In this document: positions 9,375-18,247 of the stretch, one piece after another | Layout of the letters: each line of letters begins with the position of its first letter | How positions within the stretch are numbered: position 1 is the stretch's first letter | Origin: Pseudaquabacterium terrae | Lineage (GTDB): Bacteria > Pseudomonadota > Gammaproteobacteria > Burkholderiales > Burkholderiaceae_C | Length of the DNA stretch: 64,000 nucleotides | Direction of reading: 5' to 3' | Assembly (NCBI RefSeq): GCF_013266755.1 | Contig: NZ_JABRWJ010000004.1 | Coordinates: 248,001-312,000, forward strand | Notes under the pieces: model-generated | What the model was told of the DNA's origin: nothing | Databases searched by the model: none | Seen by the model: only the letters and a program-made list of their open reading frames with translations | Position numbers and translations under genes: made by a program

Positions 9375-12300
9375 TCAGTTCCAGCGCCAGGCCCAGATCA
9401 GGTCGAGCGAGCTCTCGGCGCCCGACTGCGCGCGCAGCGTGAAGCGCTGGGCGATCCGGTAGATCAGCTGCCAACTGCCGGCGGTGGTGTTGACGCTGCG
9501 CTCGTAGCCGACGTACCAGCGCCGCGACAGCTGCTTGCCGAGGCTGACGATGGTCTCGCGCACGTCGCCCTCGGTCTGGCGCACCGAGAAGTCGGTCAGT
9601 CCGAGCCGGTTGATCAGGTCGTCGGTCGGCGAATTGCCTTCGCCGGCCAGCAGCGCGACGGCGGCGCGCTGCAGCAGCGCGGTGTCGGTGCGGCCCAGGC
9701 CGTCCGGCCCGCGGCCGAGCACCAGCCAGGAGAGCTTGTCGTATTCCGGCATCTCCGGTTCGCTGGTCAACCGGATGCGCGGGTTCTGCGCGGTGCCGAT
9801 GACGCTGACGCCGACCACGACGTCCAGGTTCGGCCGGATCGCCAGCACGTCCAGCCGCGGGTTGTCGACCGCACCGCTGAAGAACAGCTCCCCGCGCGCG
9901 ATCTCCAGCTTCTGCCCGTAGGCGGCGTAGGTGCCGCCGACGGTTCGCACGCTGCCGTTCAGCGCCAGCCGGCCACCGGGGGCGCTGATCCGCAGGCTGC
10001 CGCGCAGGCCGGTGTCCAGGCCGCGGCCGCGCAGCTGCAGCCGTTCACCGAGCTCGATCGCCAGCGCGACCTCGGCGTTGCGCAGCGGCGCCGGCAGCGC
10101 GCGGGCCGCGCGTTCGCGCTCGACGGCGCGGGCGGCGGCGCCGGTGGGCACCGTGGCGCCGTTGCGCGTCACCTGCACGTCCTTGTCCAGCGTCGGCGCA
10201 TCGGCGCGGCTGACGTCGACCAGCCCTTCGTCGACGCCGAAGCGGCCGGTCAGCCGCAGCATCTTCGGATCCAGCCGCAGATCGGCCTGGCCGGTGGTGA
10301 CGATGCGGCGGTCGATGCGGCCGAGCAGCCGGAAACGTTCGGCAACCAATGCGATCTGCGCCGACGGCTCGGCCCCCAGCGTCGCGCTGCCGGTCAGGGT
10401 CAGCCGACCGTCGCCGCCCTTGAAAGCCAGGCGCTTGATCTCGGCGCGCTCGCCTTCGAGCGTGATCGCCAGCTCGCCGTCGCTCAAATTGACGCCTTCG
10501 AGCAGGTTGCGCACCGCGAGCTGGCTGCCGCGCATCTCGCCGCGCAGCTCCGGTGCATTGAAGCGCCCGCCGATCGACGCGCTGGTCTGCAGCGTGCCGC
10601 CCAGCCGCCAGCCCGGCGGCACCCAGGTGCCCCAGACGCCGAGGTTCGCCACGCGCATCTGCAGCACGCCCTGCAGCGGCGCATCCGCCGCCGGCCACGA
10701 GCGCTCCGGTGTCGTGCGCAGCACCTGCGCGCCGGCCATCTCGCCGATGAGGCGCCCGGCCAGGCCCTGCGCGAACTGCCAGACGCCGTCGTGCGCGCTG
10801 AACGCCAGCCGCAGGTCGGTCAGGCCCAGCACCTGGGTCTGGCCGAGCTCGTCGGTGACGCCGAGGTCGCCGCCGCCGCGTTCGAGCACGATGTCGGCGT
10901 CGAAACGATCGCTGCTGCGGATGTCGACGCGGCCGCCGAGCGTCAGGTTGCCGCTCCAGCCGAATTCCGGCTCCAGTCGCTTCAGCAGCGCCGCGACATC
11001 GAAGGTCTCGAGCTCGCCGGAAACGTTCAGCCGGGCGCTGCCTCCGGAGGCCGCGGCGGCGCGCCAGTCGGCCTGGCGCCAGCGCAACGCGGTGTTCAGC
11101 AGCTGCACGCGACCGGGCGCGAGCGCCAGCGACAGCAACCGGCCGTTGGCGTCGAAACGCGCATCGCCGCCCAGGTCGGTGGCGGCGATCCAGGGTTCGG
11201 TGCTGCCGTTGTCGCGTGAGCCGCCACGCAGCCTCAGCGCCTGCAGCTGCCAGCGATGGCCGCCCGCATCGGCAGACCAGGCGCCGCGCCCTTCGGCATC
11301 CAGCCGCGTGCCGCTGCCGGCCGGGCCGAGCAGCGATTCGCTCCAGGCCGGCGGCTTCAGCGGGCTGGCCGCGGACAGGCGCAGCGTGTGCGCGGCGAGG
11401 GTGCCGTCGGCCTGCGCGTCGAGCCGCTCGACCTGCTGTGCGCCGTGCTCGATGCCGCGCGCTTTCAACTGCAAGCTCAGCGGCGCCGTGGCCTGCGCGC
11501 CGTGGCGCCAGCTCAGGTCGGCCTCGGCGAGCGCCGCGGCGCGGCTCTTGAGTCCGCGCGCACGCAGCTGGCCGCTGCTGGCCAGCGCCGGCCAGCGGCC
11601 TTCGCCGCGCAACTCGCCCTGCAGCTGGCCGGCGCTCGGCCACCAGTCGGCGGCGGCCGGGGCCAGCAATGCGGACAGCGGCGCCAGCGCCGCCAGCGCC
11701 GGGGCGTCGGCGCGCAGCTGCCAGCGATCGGCGGCCGGGTCGCGCGCCAGGTGCAGCTCGGCCTGCAGCGTGTTGCCGGCGAGATCGATGGTGCCGTCGA
11801 AGCGGCTGCCGTCGGCCCGATTCGAGGCCTTCAGCTGGCCGCCGAGCGCCACGCCCGCCAGCCGGCTCGGCGCCAACGCCAGCTCGGCGTCGCCGTCGAG
11901 AGCGCGTTGCCAGCGCGCCAGCAGGTCCTTGCCCGCCGGCAGGCCGCGCCACAGGCCGCGCGCCTTCAGCGTGCCGTTCCACAGGTGCGGACCGCGCCGC
12001 CAGGCCGAGCCTTCCGCGCCGCGCCACCACGGCAGCGGATCGAACTGGTCGAGCTGCGCATCGGCGGCGAAGCGCCAGCCCGCGCTCTCCTGCTGCGCCT
12101 CGCCGCTGAAACGCGCGAGCGCCTTGCCGGCGCGGGCCTCGGCTTCGTCGATCTTCCAGCGCTGGCCGTCGCCGCCGCCGGCGAAGGCCAGGCGCACCGC
12201 CTGGCCGGTGCCGTCGAGCGCCTGGCCGTTCAGCGTCGCCTTCACTGCCAGCACCGGCGCGGCGGGCGTGCTGCTGCCCGGCGCCGGCAGGCCGTCGACC

Positions 12301-13496
12301 TGCAGGGCCAGCGGGCCGCTGATGCGCACCGGCGCGGCACGGCCATCGAGCCGCGCGGGCTGCACGCCGTCGAGCTGCAGGTCGAGCACCAGCCGGCTGT
12401 CGGCCCAGCGGCCGCTGCCGCGCAGCGCGCCGGCGCCGTTCTTCGCATCGCCGAGCTGAAGCACGAACTGCTGCAGCTCGATGCGGTCGCGCTGTCGCGG
12501 ATCGCCGCTCGCCGTGACCACCAGGCCGTGCAGCGGCAGGCCGGCTTCGTCGAATCGGCCGGGCCGGCCATTGGCCAGCTTGATCTGGGCCGCCACCGGC
12601 TGGTCGAGGCCGCGGCTGTCGATCACCGCGCTGCCTTCGATCGACGTCGACGGCAGGCGCGGCGACAGCGCGGCCAGGTCGAAGCCTTGCGTCGTCAGCG
12701 TCAGCGCGGCGAGCGGCCACGGCGCAAAAGGCGCGATCTGCGCATCGGCCTGCAAGGCCACCGGCTTGGCGCCGGCGCTGGCCTCGCCTTCGAGCGCCAG
12801 CTTGACCGCCAGCCGCTCCAATGGTCCGTTAGCACTGCCTTGGGCCCGCCAGGCCCGCCCGCTGATCGACTGCGCCTGCAGCTGCGCCTCGAGCGGCAGC
12901 TTGCCGTCGCTGCCGATCTGCAATCGGCCCTGCACACGGGCCGCTTCCCAGTCGACGCCGAAGCGCTCGAGCTTGTGCACGCCGCCGAGGTGGCCGGCGA
13001 GGTCGAGCGCCCCTTGCAGCTTCTGCAGCGGCGGCAACTCGTCGATGCGCAGCGTGTCGACGCGCAGCTCGCCCACCTGCAGCGCCAGCGGCAGCCGCAG
13101 CGAGGCGGGCACCGTCACCGGCTTGCCCGATGACGGTGCGCTGTCGAACTGCACGCGCTGCGCGGTGGCCCGGCGCACGCTGAGCGCGTAGCGCGACGGC
13201 CAGCGGATGCCCTCGAGCCGCAAACCGTCGATGCGCAGCCGGCCCGCGGCGCCGGGCAGCGCCCAGTCGACCCGGTCGATCGTGACATCACCGCCGGCCA
13301 TCGTGCCGCGCACGCCTTCTACCTTCAGGCCGGGCACGCGGCCGAGCAGCCAGGGCAAGGCCGGCTCGCCGTACCAGGCGAGCGCGATCAGGCCGGCGAC
13401 GGTGCCCAGCAGCACGCCCAGCAGCAGCAGGCTGGCCCATAACCAGCGGCGCCGGCGGCGGGGCAGGGGGGCGGGCGGCGGGGCGGTGGTGTCCAT
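9375..13496 (-). CDS. tamB: Translocation and assembly module inner-membrane protein TamB
   Basis: A 1373-residue AsmA/DUF490-family protein that spans the periplasm from an N-terminal inner-membrane anchor and works with the outer-membrane barrel TamA in envelope protein assembly and probably phospholipid transport. The N-terminus is basic and proline-rich (PLPRRRRRW) followed by one hydrophobic helix at about residues 18-42. The body is a long series of repeating beta-rich segments. The C-terminal DUF490 region is marked by GELFFSGAVDNPRLDVLA, VSVIGTAQNPRIRL and the terminal SLDLIWAWRWN. Length is in the usual range (about 1250-1500). It follows tamA by 10 bases in the same orientation. Confidence 0.94.
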   Translation of the reverse strand: MDTTAPPPAPLPRRRRRWLWASLLLLGVLLGTVAGLIALAWYGEPALPWLLGRVPGLKVEGVRGTMAGGDVTIDRVDWALPGAAGRLRIDGLRLEGIRWPSRYALSVRRATAQRVQFDSAPSSGKPVTVPASLRLPLALQVGELRVDTLRIDELPPLQKLQGALDLAGHLGGVHKLERFGVDWEAARVQGRLQIGSDGKLPLEAQLQAQSISGRAWRAQGSANGPLERLAVKLALEGEASAGAKPVALQADAQIAPFAPWPLAALTLTTQGFDLAALSPRLPSTSIEGSAVIDSRGLDQPVAAQIKLANGRPGRFDEAGLPLHGLVVTASGDPRQRDRIELQQFVLQLGDAKNGAGALRGSGRWADSRLVLDLQLDGVQPARLDGRAAPVRISGPLALQVDGLPAPGSSTPAAPVLAVKATLNGQALDGTGQAVRLAFAGGGDGQRWKIDEAEARAGKALARFSGEAQQESAGWRFAADAQLDQFDPLPWWRGAEGSAWRRGPHLWNGTLKARGLWRGLPAGKDLLARWQRALDGDAELALAPSRLAGVALGGQLKASNRADGSRFDGTIDLAGNTLQAELHLARDPAADRWQLRADAPALAALAPLSALLAPAAADWWPSAGQLQGELRGEGRWPALASSGQLRARGLKSRAAALAEADLSWRHGAQATAPLSLQLKARGIEHGAQQVERLDAQADGTLAAHTLRLSAASPLKPPAWSESLLGPAGSGTRLDAEGRGAWSADAGGHRWQLQALRLRGGSRDNGSTEPWIAATDLGGDARFDANGRLLSLALAPGRVQLLNTALRWRQADWRAAAASGGSARLNVSGELETFDVAALLKRLEPEFGWSGNLTLGGRVDIRSSDRFDADIVLERGGGDLGVTDELGQTQVLGLTDLRLAFSAHDGVWQFAQGLAGRLIGEMAGAQVLRTTPERSWPAADAPLQGVLQMRVANLGVWGTWVPPGWRLGGTLQTSASIGGRFNAPELRGEMRGSQLAVRNLLEGVNLSDGELAITLEGERAEIKRLAFKGGDGRLTLTGSATLGAEPSAQIALVAERFRLLGRIDRRIVTTGQADLRLDPKMLRLTGRFGVDEGLVDVSRADAPTLDKDVQVTRNGATVPTGAAARAVERERAARALPAPLRNAEVALAIELGERLQLRGRGLDTGLRGSLRISAPGGRLALNGSVRTVGGTYAAYGQKLEIARGELFFSGAVDNPRLDVLAIRPNLDVVVGVSVIGTAQNPRIRLTSEPEMPEYDKLSWLVLGRGPDGLGRTDTALLQRAAVALLAGEGNSPTDDLINRLGLTDFSVRQTEGDVRETIVSLGKQLSRRWYVGYERSVNTTAGSWQLIYRIAQRFTLRAQSGAESSLDLIWAWRWN

Positions 13497-13506
13497 GGCA
13501 GAGCGG

Positions 13507-15330
13507 TCAGAACGTGATGCCGACGGTCAGGTGCAAGCGGGCCTTGCGCACCTCTTCACCCCAGGCGAGGTCGACCTTCAGCGGCCCGATCGGGCTGCGC
13601 CAGCGCACGCCGACGCCATAACCGAGCGCCGGCTTGAACCCCTTCCATTGGTCGGCGGCACGGCCGGCATCGACGAAGACGGCGCCCCACACCGCCGGCA
13701 GCTTCTGCGAGATCGGCCGCGCGAGCTCGACGCTGCTGGTCAGCAGCACGTTGCCGCTGAAGATCTTGCCGTCGCGGCGCGGTGCGAGCTCGCGGTGGCC
13801 GTAGCCGCGCACCGAGTCGTCGCCGCCGGCGCGAAAACCGAGCTGGTCGGGCACGCGCACCGCGTCGCGCTTGATGACCTCGCCGGCCTCGACGCGGCCG
13901 CTGGCGTACCAGTCGGCGCCGAGCGGCCAGTAGGCGGTGAAGCGGCTGTAGACGCGGGCGAACGGGCCGCTCGTGCCGGCATCGCTTTGCGCCTGGCCGG
14001 CGCCCAGCTGCAGCGAGAGGCTGTAGCCGCGCGTCGGCAGCAGCACGCTGTCGAGCCGCCGCAGCACGTAGTGCGCGTTGGCGCTGGTGGCGCGCGCGTC
14101 GATGATCGTGCCGTCGTTCAGGCTCTGGCGCGAGCGCAGCAGCTCGCCGAAATACAGGCGTTCGAGCCGCGGCGTGTCGGTGGTGCGGCCCAGGCGCAGG
14201 CGCTGCGACAGCACGTCGTCGTCGTCGCCGCGCACGCGCTCGATCTGCACGCCGAGCAGGTTGCGGTAGAAGCCCTGGCCGGGGTGGGTGTAGAAATCGC
14301 CGTTCCAGCTCTGCGCATCACGGCCCCATTCGAGCTTGTTGTGCGCGCTGACGGCCCAGCCGAAGAGGCGCCGGTGCGTGTGCTCCAGCGAGGTGCGCGG
14401 CCCGGTGTTCGCGCTGAAGCCGACGCCGGCGGTGGCCTGCTGCAGCGGCAGCTCGCGCAGCCGCACCAGCACCGGCGTGGCCAGCGCCGTCGCTGCGTCC
14501 GGATCGAAGGTCACCGACACGCCCTCGAACAGGCCGCTCTTCTGCAGCCGGTCCTGGTAGTCGAGCAGGCGCGTCTCGGTCAGCGGCGCGCCGGGACCGA
14601 AACCGGCCAGGTGGCGCACGGTGGCCTCGTCGTGCTTCGCGAGGCCTTCGATCTGCACCGGGCCGGCGAGGAACAGCGGGCCCGAGTCGAGCGTGACCTG
14701 CACCGCGGCGCTGCGCGCGGCGACATCGACATCGGCGCCGCTGTCGGCGACCGTCGCGGCGGCATATCCGGCGCCGCGCAGCCGGGTCGCGAGCCGCAGC
14801 TTGGTGTCGCGCCAGTCGGCATTGCGAAACGGCACGCCCACCGCCAGCGGCCCGGCATCCTCGAGCGTGCGCCGCAGCGCGATGGCATCGCGGTCGCCGG
14901 CGACGATACGGCGTTCGAGCTCGCCTTCGGTCTGCAGCCGCACGCTGGCGACGCGCACGCGCGGCCCCGGCTGCACCAGCACGCGCACGCGAACCGGCCG
15001 GCCCGTGCTGCGCTCGACCTTGATCTGGGGTTCGAAATAGCCCTCGGTCTGCAGCAGCTCGCGCGCCTGCGCCGGCGCGGCGGCGACCAGGCGCGCCCAC
15101 TCGGTGTCGTCGAGCGACTCGTCGTCGCCGACCTGCGCGAGCCGCGCCAGGTCGAGGTGCTGTTCGAGCAGCGCCTTCAGCGGCGCGGGCGCCTGGACCT
15201 CGAGGTGCAGCGGGGGTGGCGGCTTGGCGGGGTCGTCCTTCAGCTTGGGGTCGAGCAGCGCGCAGCCGCTCGTCAGCAGCACCAGGATCAGCGTGGCCGG
15301 CAGGCGCCACGCAGCGGCCCTGATGATCAC
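13507..15330 (-). CDS. tamA: TamA/BamA-family outer-membrane barrel protein
   Basis: A 607-residue Omp85-family protein that pairs with TamB. Three POTRA-like segments occupy roughly residues 40-260, and the C-terminal half is the 16-strand barrel, with the surface motif VRGYGHREL and the terminal strand RLHLTVGITF ending in phenylalanine as expected for BAM substrates. The proposed GTG start at 15330 overlaps the stop of the upstream VWA gene by four bases (GTGA) and gives a clean signal sequence. That sequence ends LLTSGC, which resembles a lipobox although the -3 residue is threonine, so lipid modification is only possible. The tamB start follows 10 bases after its stop. Confidence 0.92.
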   Translation of the reverse strand: MIIRAAAWRLPATLILVLLTSGCALLDPKLKDDPAKPPPPLHLEVQAPAPLKALLEQHLDLARLAQVGDDESLDDTEWARLVAAAPAQARELLQTEGYFEPQIKVERSTGRPVRVRVLVQPGPRVRVASVRLQTEGELERRIVAGDRDAIALRRTLEDAGPLAVGVPFRNADWRDTKLRLATRLRGAGYAAATVADSGADVDVAARSAAVQVTLDSGPLFLAGPVQIEGLAKHDEATVRHLAGFGPGAPLTETRLLDYQDRLQKSGLFEGVSVTFDPDAATALATPVLVRLRELPLQQATAGVGFSANTGPRTSLEHTHRRLFGWAVSAHNKLEWGRDAQSWNGDFYTHPGQGFYRNLLGVQIERVRGDDDDVLSQRLRLGRTTDTPRLERLYFGELLRSRQSLNDGTIIDARATSANAHYVLRRLDSVLLPTRGYSLSLQLGAGQAQSDAGTSGPFARVYSRFTAYWPLGADWYASGRVEAGEVIKRDAVRVPDQLGFRAGGDDSVRGYGHRELAPRRDGKIFSGNVLLTSSVELARPISQKLPAVWGAVFVDAGRAADQWKGFKPALGYGVGVRWRSPIGPLKVDLAWGEEVRKARLHLTVGITF

Positions 15331-16499
15331 TTGCTCAACAAGCGCATCGCCGATTCGAGGCCGGCGAGCGTCAGCGGAAACATGCGTTGATTTACCAGCT
15401 GCTGAATGATCGAGATGCTCTGGCGGTACTGCCAGACGCCCTGCGGCTCGGGATTGATCCAGGCGAATTTCGGGAAGGCGTTGGTCAGCCGCTGCAGCCA
15501 TTCGGCGCCGGGTTCCTCGTTGTTGTATTCGACGCTGCCGCCGGGCTGCAGCACCTCGTACGGGCTCATCGTCGCGTCGCCGACGAAGACCAGCTTGTAG
15601 TCCTTGTTGTACTTGCGGATCACGTCCCAGGTCGGCATCTTCTCGCTGAAGCGGCGCCGGTTGTTCTTCCACATGAAGTCGTAGACGCAGTTGTGGAAGT
15701 AATAGAACTCGAGGTGCTTGAACTCGCTCTTCGCCGCCGAGAAGAGCTCCTCGACGCGGTGGATGTGCTCGTCCATCGTGCCGCCGACGTCCATCAGCAG
15801 CAGCACCTTGACCTTGTTGTGGCGCTCGGGCACCAGCTTGATGTCGAGCATGCCGGCGTTGGCGGCGGTGCAGTGGATGGTGTCGTCGAGGTCGAGCTCC
15901 TCGGCCGCGCCTTCGCGCGCGAAGCGGCGCAGCCGGCGCAGCGCGACCTTGATGTTGCGGGTGCCGAGCTCAAGCGTGTCGTCGTAGTCCTTGTAGGCGC
16001 GCTGGTCCCAGACCTTCACCGCGCTCTTGTTGCGACCCTTGTCCTGGCCGATGCGGATGCCCTGCGGGTTCTGGCCGTAGGCGCCGAAGGGGCTGGTGCC
16101 GCCGGTGCCGATCCACTTGCTGCCGCCCTCGTGGCGTTCCTTCTGCTCCTCGAAACGCTTCTTCAGCGTCTCCATCAGCTCGTCCCAGCCCATCTTCTCG
16201 ATCTTGGCGATCTCCTCGGGGCTCAGGTTGAGCTCGAGGTTCTTGCGCAGCCATTCGAGCGGCACTTCCTTGGTGAAGTCGGCCAGCAGCTCGACGCCCT
16301 TGAAATAGGCGCTGAAGGCGCGGTCGAACTTGTCGAACAGCGCCTCGTCCTTGACCAGCGTGGTGCGCGCCAGGTAGTAGAACTCGTCGACCGACGGGCC
16401 GATCACCTCGGCCTTGATCGCTTCGAGCAGTGTCAGGTACTCCTTGACCGACACCGGTAACTTGGCCGCACGCAGCGTGTAGAAGAAGTTGATCAGCAT
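15327..16499 (-). CDS. VWA-domain protein, CoxE-like
   Basis: A 390-residue cytoplasmic protein with a C-terminal von Willebrand A-like domain; the metal-binding region reads VLLLMDVGGTMDEH at about residues 235-248, a degenerate MIDAS (DxGGTM in place of DxSxS). The N-terminal half is helical and charged. Such proteins usually act with a MoxR-type AAA ATPase in cofactor insertion or complex assembly. The likely partner here lies 13 kb away at 29055-29897 rather than next door. The ATG at 16499 gives MLINFFYTLRAAK, the family start; an upstream in-frame start would add about 32 unrelated residues. Its stop overlaps the tamA start by four bases. Confidence 0.88.
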   Translation of the reverse strand: MLINFFYTLRAAKLPVSVKEYLTLLEAIKAEVIGPSVDEFYYLARTTLVKDEALFDKFDRAFSAYFKGVELLADFTKEVPLEWLRKNLELNLSPEEIAKIEKMGWDELMETLKKRFEEQKERHEGGSKWIGTGGTSPFGAYGQNPQGIRIGQDKGRNKSAVKVWDQRAYKDYDDTLELGTRNIKVALRRLRRFAREGAAEELDLDDTIHCTAANAGMLDIKLVPERHNKVKVLLLMDVGGTMDEHIHRVEELFSAAKSEFKHLEFYYFHNCVYDFMWKNNRRRFSEKMPTWDVIRKYNKDYKLVFVGDATMSPYEVLQPGGSVEYNNEEPGAEWLQRLTNAFPKFAWINPEPQGVWQYRQSISIIQQLVNQRMFPLTLAGLESAMRLLSK

Positions 16500-16651
16500 G
16501 GGCGTGGCCTGGAAGGCATTCGGCGGAAGGCACGAGCATAGCGGCAGCGGCGTGCAGCAGTTCACGGCAGGGACGGGCGGGATGGCATGTTCCATGCCGA
16601 GTCACTTCTACTTGTCTCAAGTTGTGAGCGGCCACTGTCGAAGAGCCGTCG

Positions 16652-17833
16652 ATGCTGGGAAACGTCGCCCTCACGATGCTCACGCTGCTGCTGCTGCAGG
16701 GCGGGCTGGCGGCCGGCTGGTTGATCGCGGCGCGGGCGCTCGATCTGTCGCGCCGCTCGGCGCGGCATTGGAGCGCTTCGGCGCTGATCGGCGCCGCCGC
16801 ACTGGCGCTGCTGCTGATGCGCGGCTGGGCGCCGGACTGGGCCGCGGTGGTGCTGGGCAATACCCTGAGCGTGGTCGCGCTGCTGGGAATCCGGCGCGGA
16901 CTGTTGCACTTCCTGCGCCAGCCGCTGCGCGACAAGGAGTGCGCCGCGGTGGTCGGGCTGACGCTGGCGGCGCAGCTCGGCTGCGCGCTGCTGCCCGAGC
17001 CTTTCGCCGGGCCGGCGCGGGTGATGGCCGTCTGCGTCGCGATGGCCTGGGTGCTGATGCGTTGCGCGCTGCAGAGCTACCCGGCGCTGAAGCGCGAGTT
17101 CGGCGAGCGCCGCGCTTTCCTGCTGGTCTCGCCGCAGGTTGCCGGCGTGGCGTTGTTCCTGCTGCGCGGGCTGATCGGCTTGGTGCCGGGCGGACCGGCG
17201 CTGCATGCCTTGCCGGCCGACACGCCGCTGAACATCGCCTCGGCGCTGCTGATCCTGTTGCTGACGCTGCTGCTGCACGGCCACCTGGCGCTGATGGTGC
17301 TCATGCGGCTGGTGCGGCGGTTGCGGCACCTGTCGCAGCGCGACGCGTTGACGGGCCTGTACAACCGCGCCGAGTGGAACCGCCAGCTCGAGGCCCAGCA
17401 CCGCTGGCTCGGCCGCTTCAACGAGCCCTTCGGCGTGCTGATGATCGACATCGATCACTTCAAGAAGATCAACGACACGATGGGCCATGCCGCCGGCGAT
17501 GCGGTGCTGCTGACCGCCGCGCAGGTGCTGCTGGCCTCGGCGCGGGATGTCGACGTCGTCGGGCGCCTCGGCGGCGAGGAGTTCGGCGTGCTGCTGCCGC
17601 GCACCGAGCAGATGGCCGTGCGGCGCGCCGCCGAACGGCTGCGCCAGCTGCTGTGCGATGCCGAGACGACCTGGCGCGGCAAGCAGATCAAGCTGACGGT
17701 GTCGATCGGCGCCGCGCTCTGCAACGATGCCGACGAGTCGCCGGCACACGTGCTCGAACGCGCCGACCATGCGCTCTACCAGGCCAAGAACACCGGCCGC
17801 AACCGGACGGTGGTCGCTCGTTTGGCAAGCTAG
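16652..17833 (+). CDS. Membrane-bound diguanylate cyclase (GGDEF)
   Basis: A 393-residue protein with about six hydrophobic helices in the first 215 residues and a GGDEF domain in the last 165. The active-site motif is GGEEF within RLGGEEFGVLLP, a functional variant, and the metal and substrate residues in DIDHFKKINDTMGHAAGD are intact, so it should make cyclic di-GMP. No clear RxxD inhibitory site is seen five residues before the motif. The membrane half matches no named sensor domain that I recognise. It diverges from the VWA gene across 152 bases and is followed by the repeat region 17901-18131. Confidence 0.92.
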   Translation: MLGNVALTMLTLLLLQGGLAAGWLIAARALDLSRRSARHWSASALIGAAALALLLMRGWAPDWAAVVLGNTLSVVALLGIRRGLLHFLRQPLRDKECAAVVGLTLAAQLGCALLPEPFAGPARVMAVCVAMAWVLMRCALQSYPALKREFGERRAFLLVSPQVAGVALFLLRGLIGLVPGGPALHALPADTPLNIASALLILLLTLLLHGHLALMVLMRLVRRLRHLSQRDALTGLYNRAEWNRQLEAQHRWLGRFNEPFGVLMIDIDHFKKINDTMGHAAGDAVLLTAAQVLLASARDVDVVGRLGGEEFGVLLPRTEQMAVRRAAERLRQLLCDAETTWRGKQIKLTVSIGAALCNDADESPAHVLERADHALYQAKNTGRNRTVVARLAS

Positions 17834-17900
17834 CATCTTGAGCGTCATGGGCCCAGTGCGGTCGTTTGGCGCCGTACCGCGCATGCGCAGACAGAGCGAG

Positions 17901-17995
17901 CCAAGGACATGGGGTACCCACTGCCGCTCGTGTCCCCCGGTCGCTCCGCTCCCTCCTCCTCTTACCTCGCTGCAGCGGGTACCCCATGTCCTTGG
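17901..17995. repeat. Composite palindromic repeat, unit A
   Basis: Outer arms 17901-17919 (CCAAGGACATGGGGTACCC) and 17977-17995 are perfect 19-base reverse complements; after one mismatch they extend by 4 more pairs to the edge of a 47-base core at 17925-17971. That core is the exact reverse complement of 18070-18116 in unit B. The arms contain GGGTACCC. The 414-base stretch 17834-18247 holds these two units and no gene I can support. Confidence 0.85.
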
Positions 17996-18054
17996 CAACG
18001 GCACCGCGGTGGCGTGCGAAGAATCAATTCCAGGGCCGTGCCGGATCAGGACGG

Positions 18055-18131
18055 CAGGGTGCCCTGTGGAGCGAGGTAAGAGGAGGAGGGAGCGGAGCGA
18101 CCGGGGGACACGAGCGCAACAGGGCACCCTG
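18055..18131. repeat. Composite palindromic repeat, unit B
   Basis: Arms 18055-18067 (CAGGGTGCCCTGT) and 18119-18131 are perfect 13-base reverse complements flanking the same 47-base core as unit A (18070-18116), in opposite orientation. The arm sequence differs from unit A, but pairing is kept: GGGTGCCC faces GGGCACCC where unit A has GGGTACCC on both sides. Confidence 0.85.
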
Positions 18132-18247
18132 GCGGCCTGATCTCGCTGAGTCCGCCCTTGCTGGCAGATGGGCGTCAGCACCAATTCCATCGCAACGCCG
18201 GGCTGCCGATACTGCGTCGGTTCCATCTCGACGAAGGAGACACGCCG

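Noticed and set aside
9931-12459. 842-codon plus-strand open frame opposite tamB
   Set aside because: Low-complexity Ser/Arg/Pro translation without motifs; tamB on the other strand is clear.
17866-18130. Short frames through the repeat region giving Gly-, Ser- and Arg-rich peptides
   Set aside because: They translate the palindromic repeat; the same peptide string appears from both units, which is explained by the repeat and not by coding selection.
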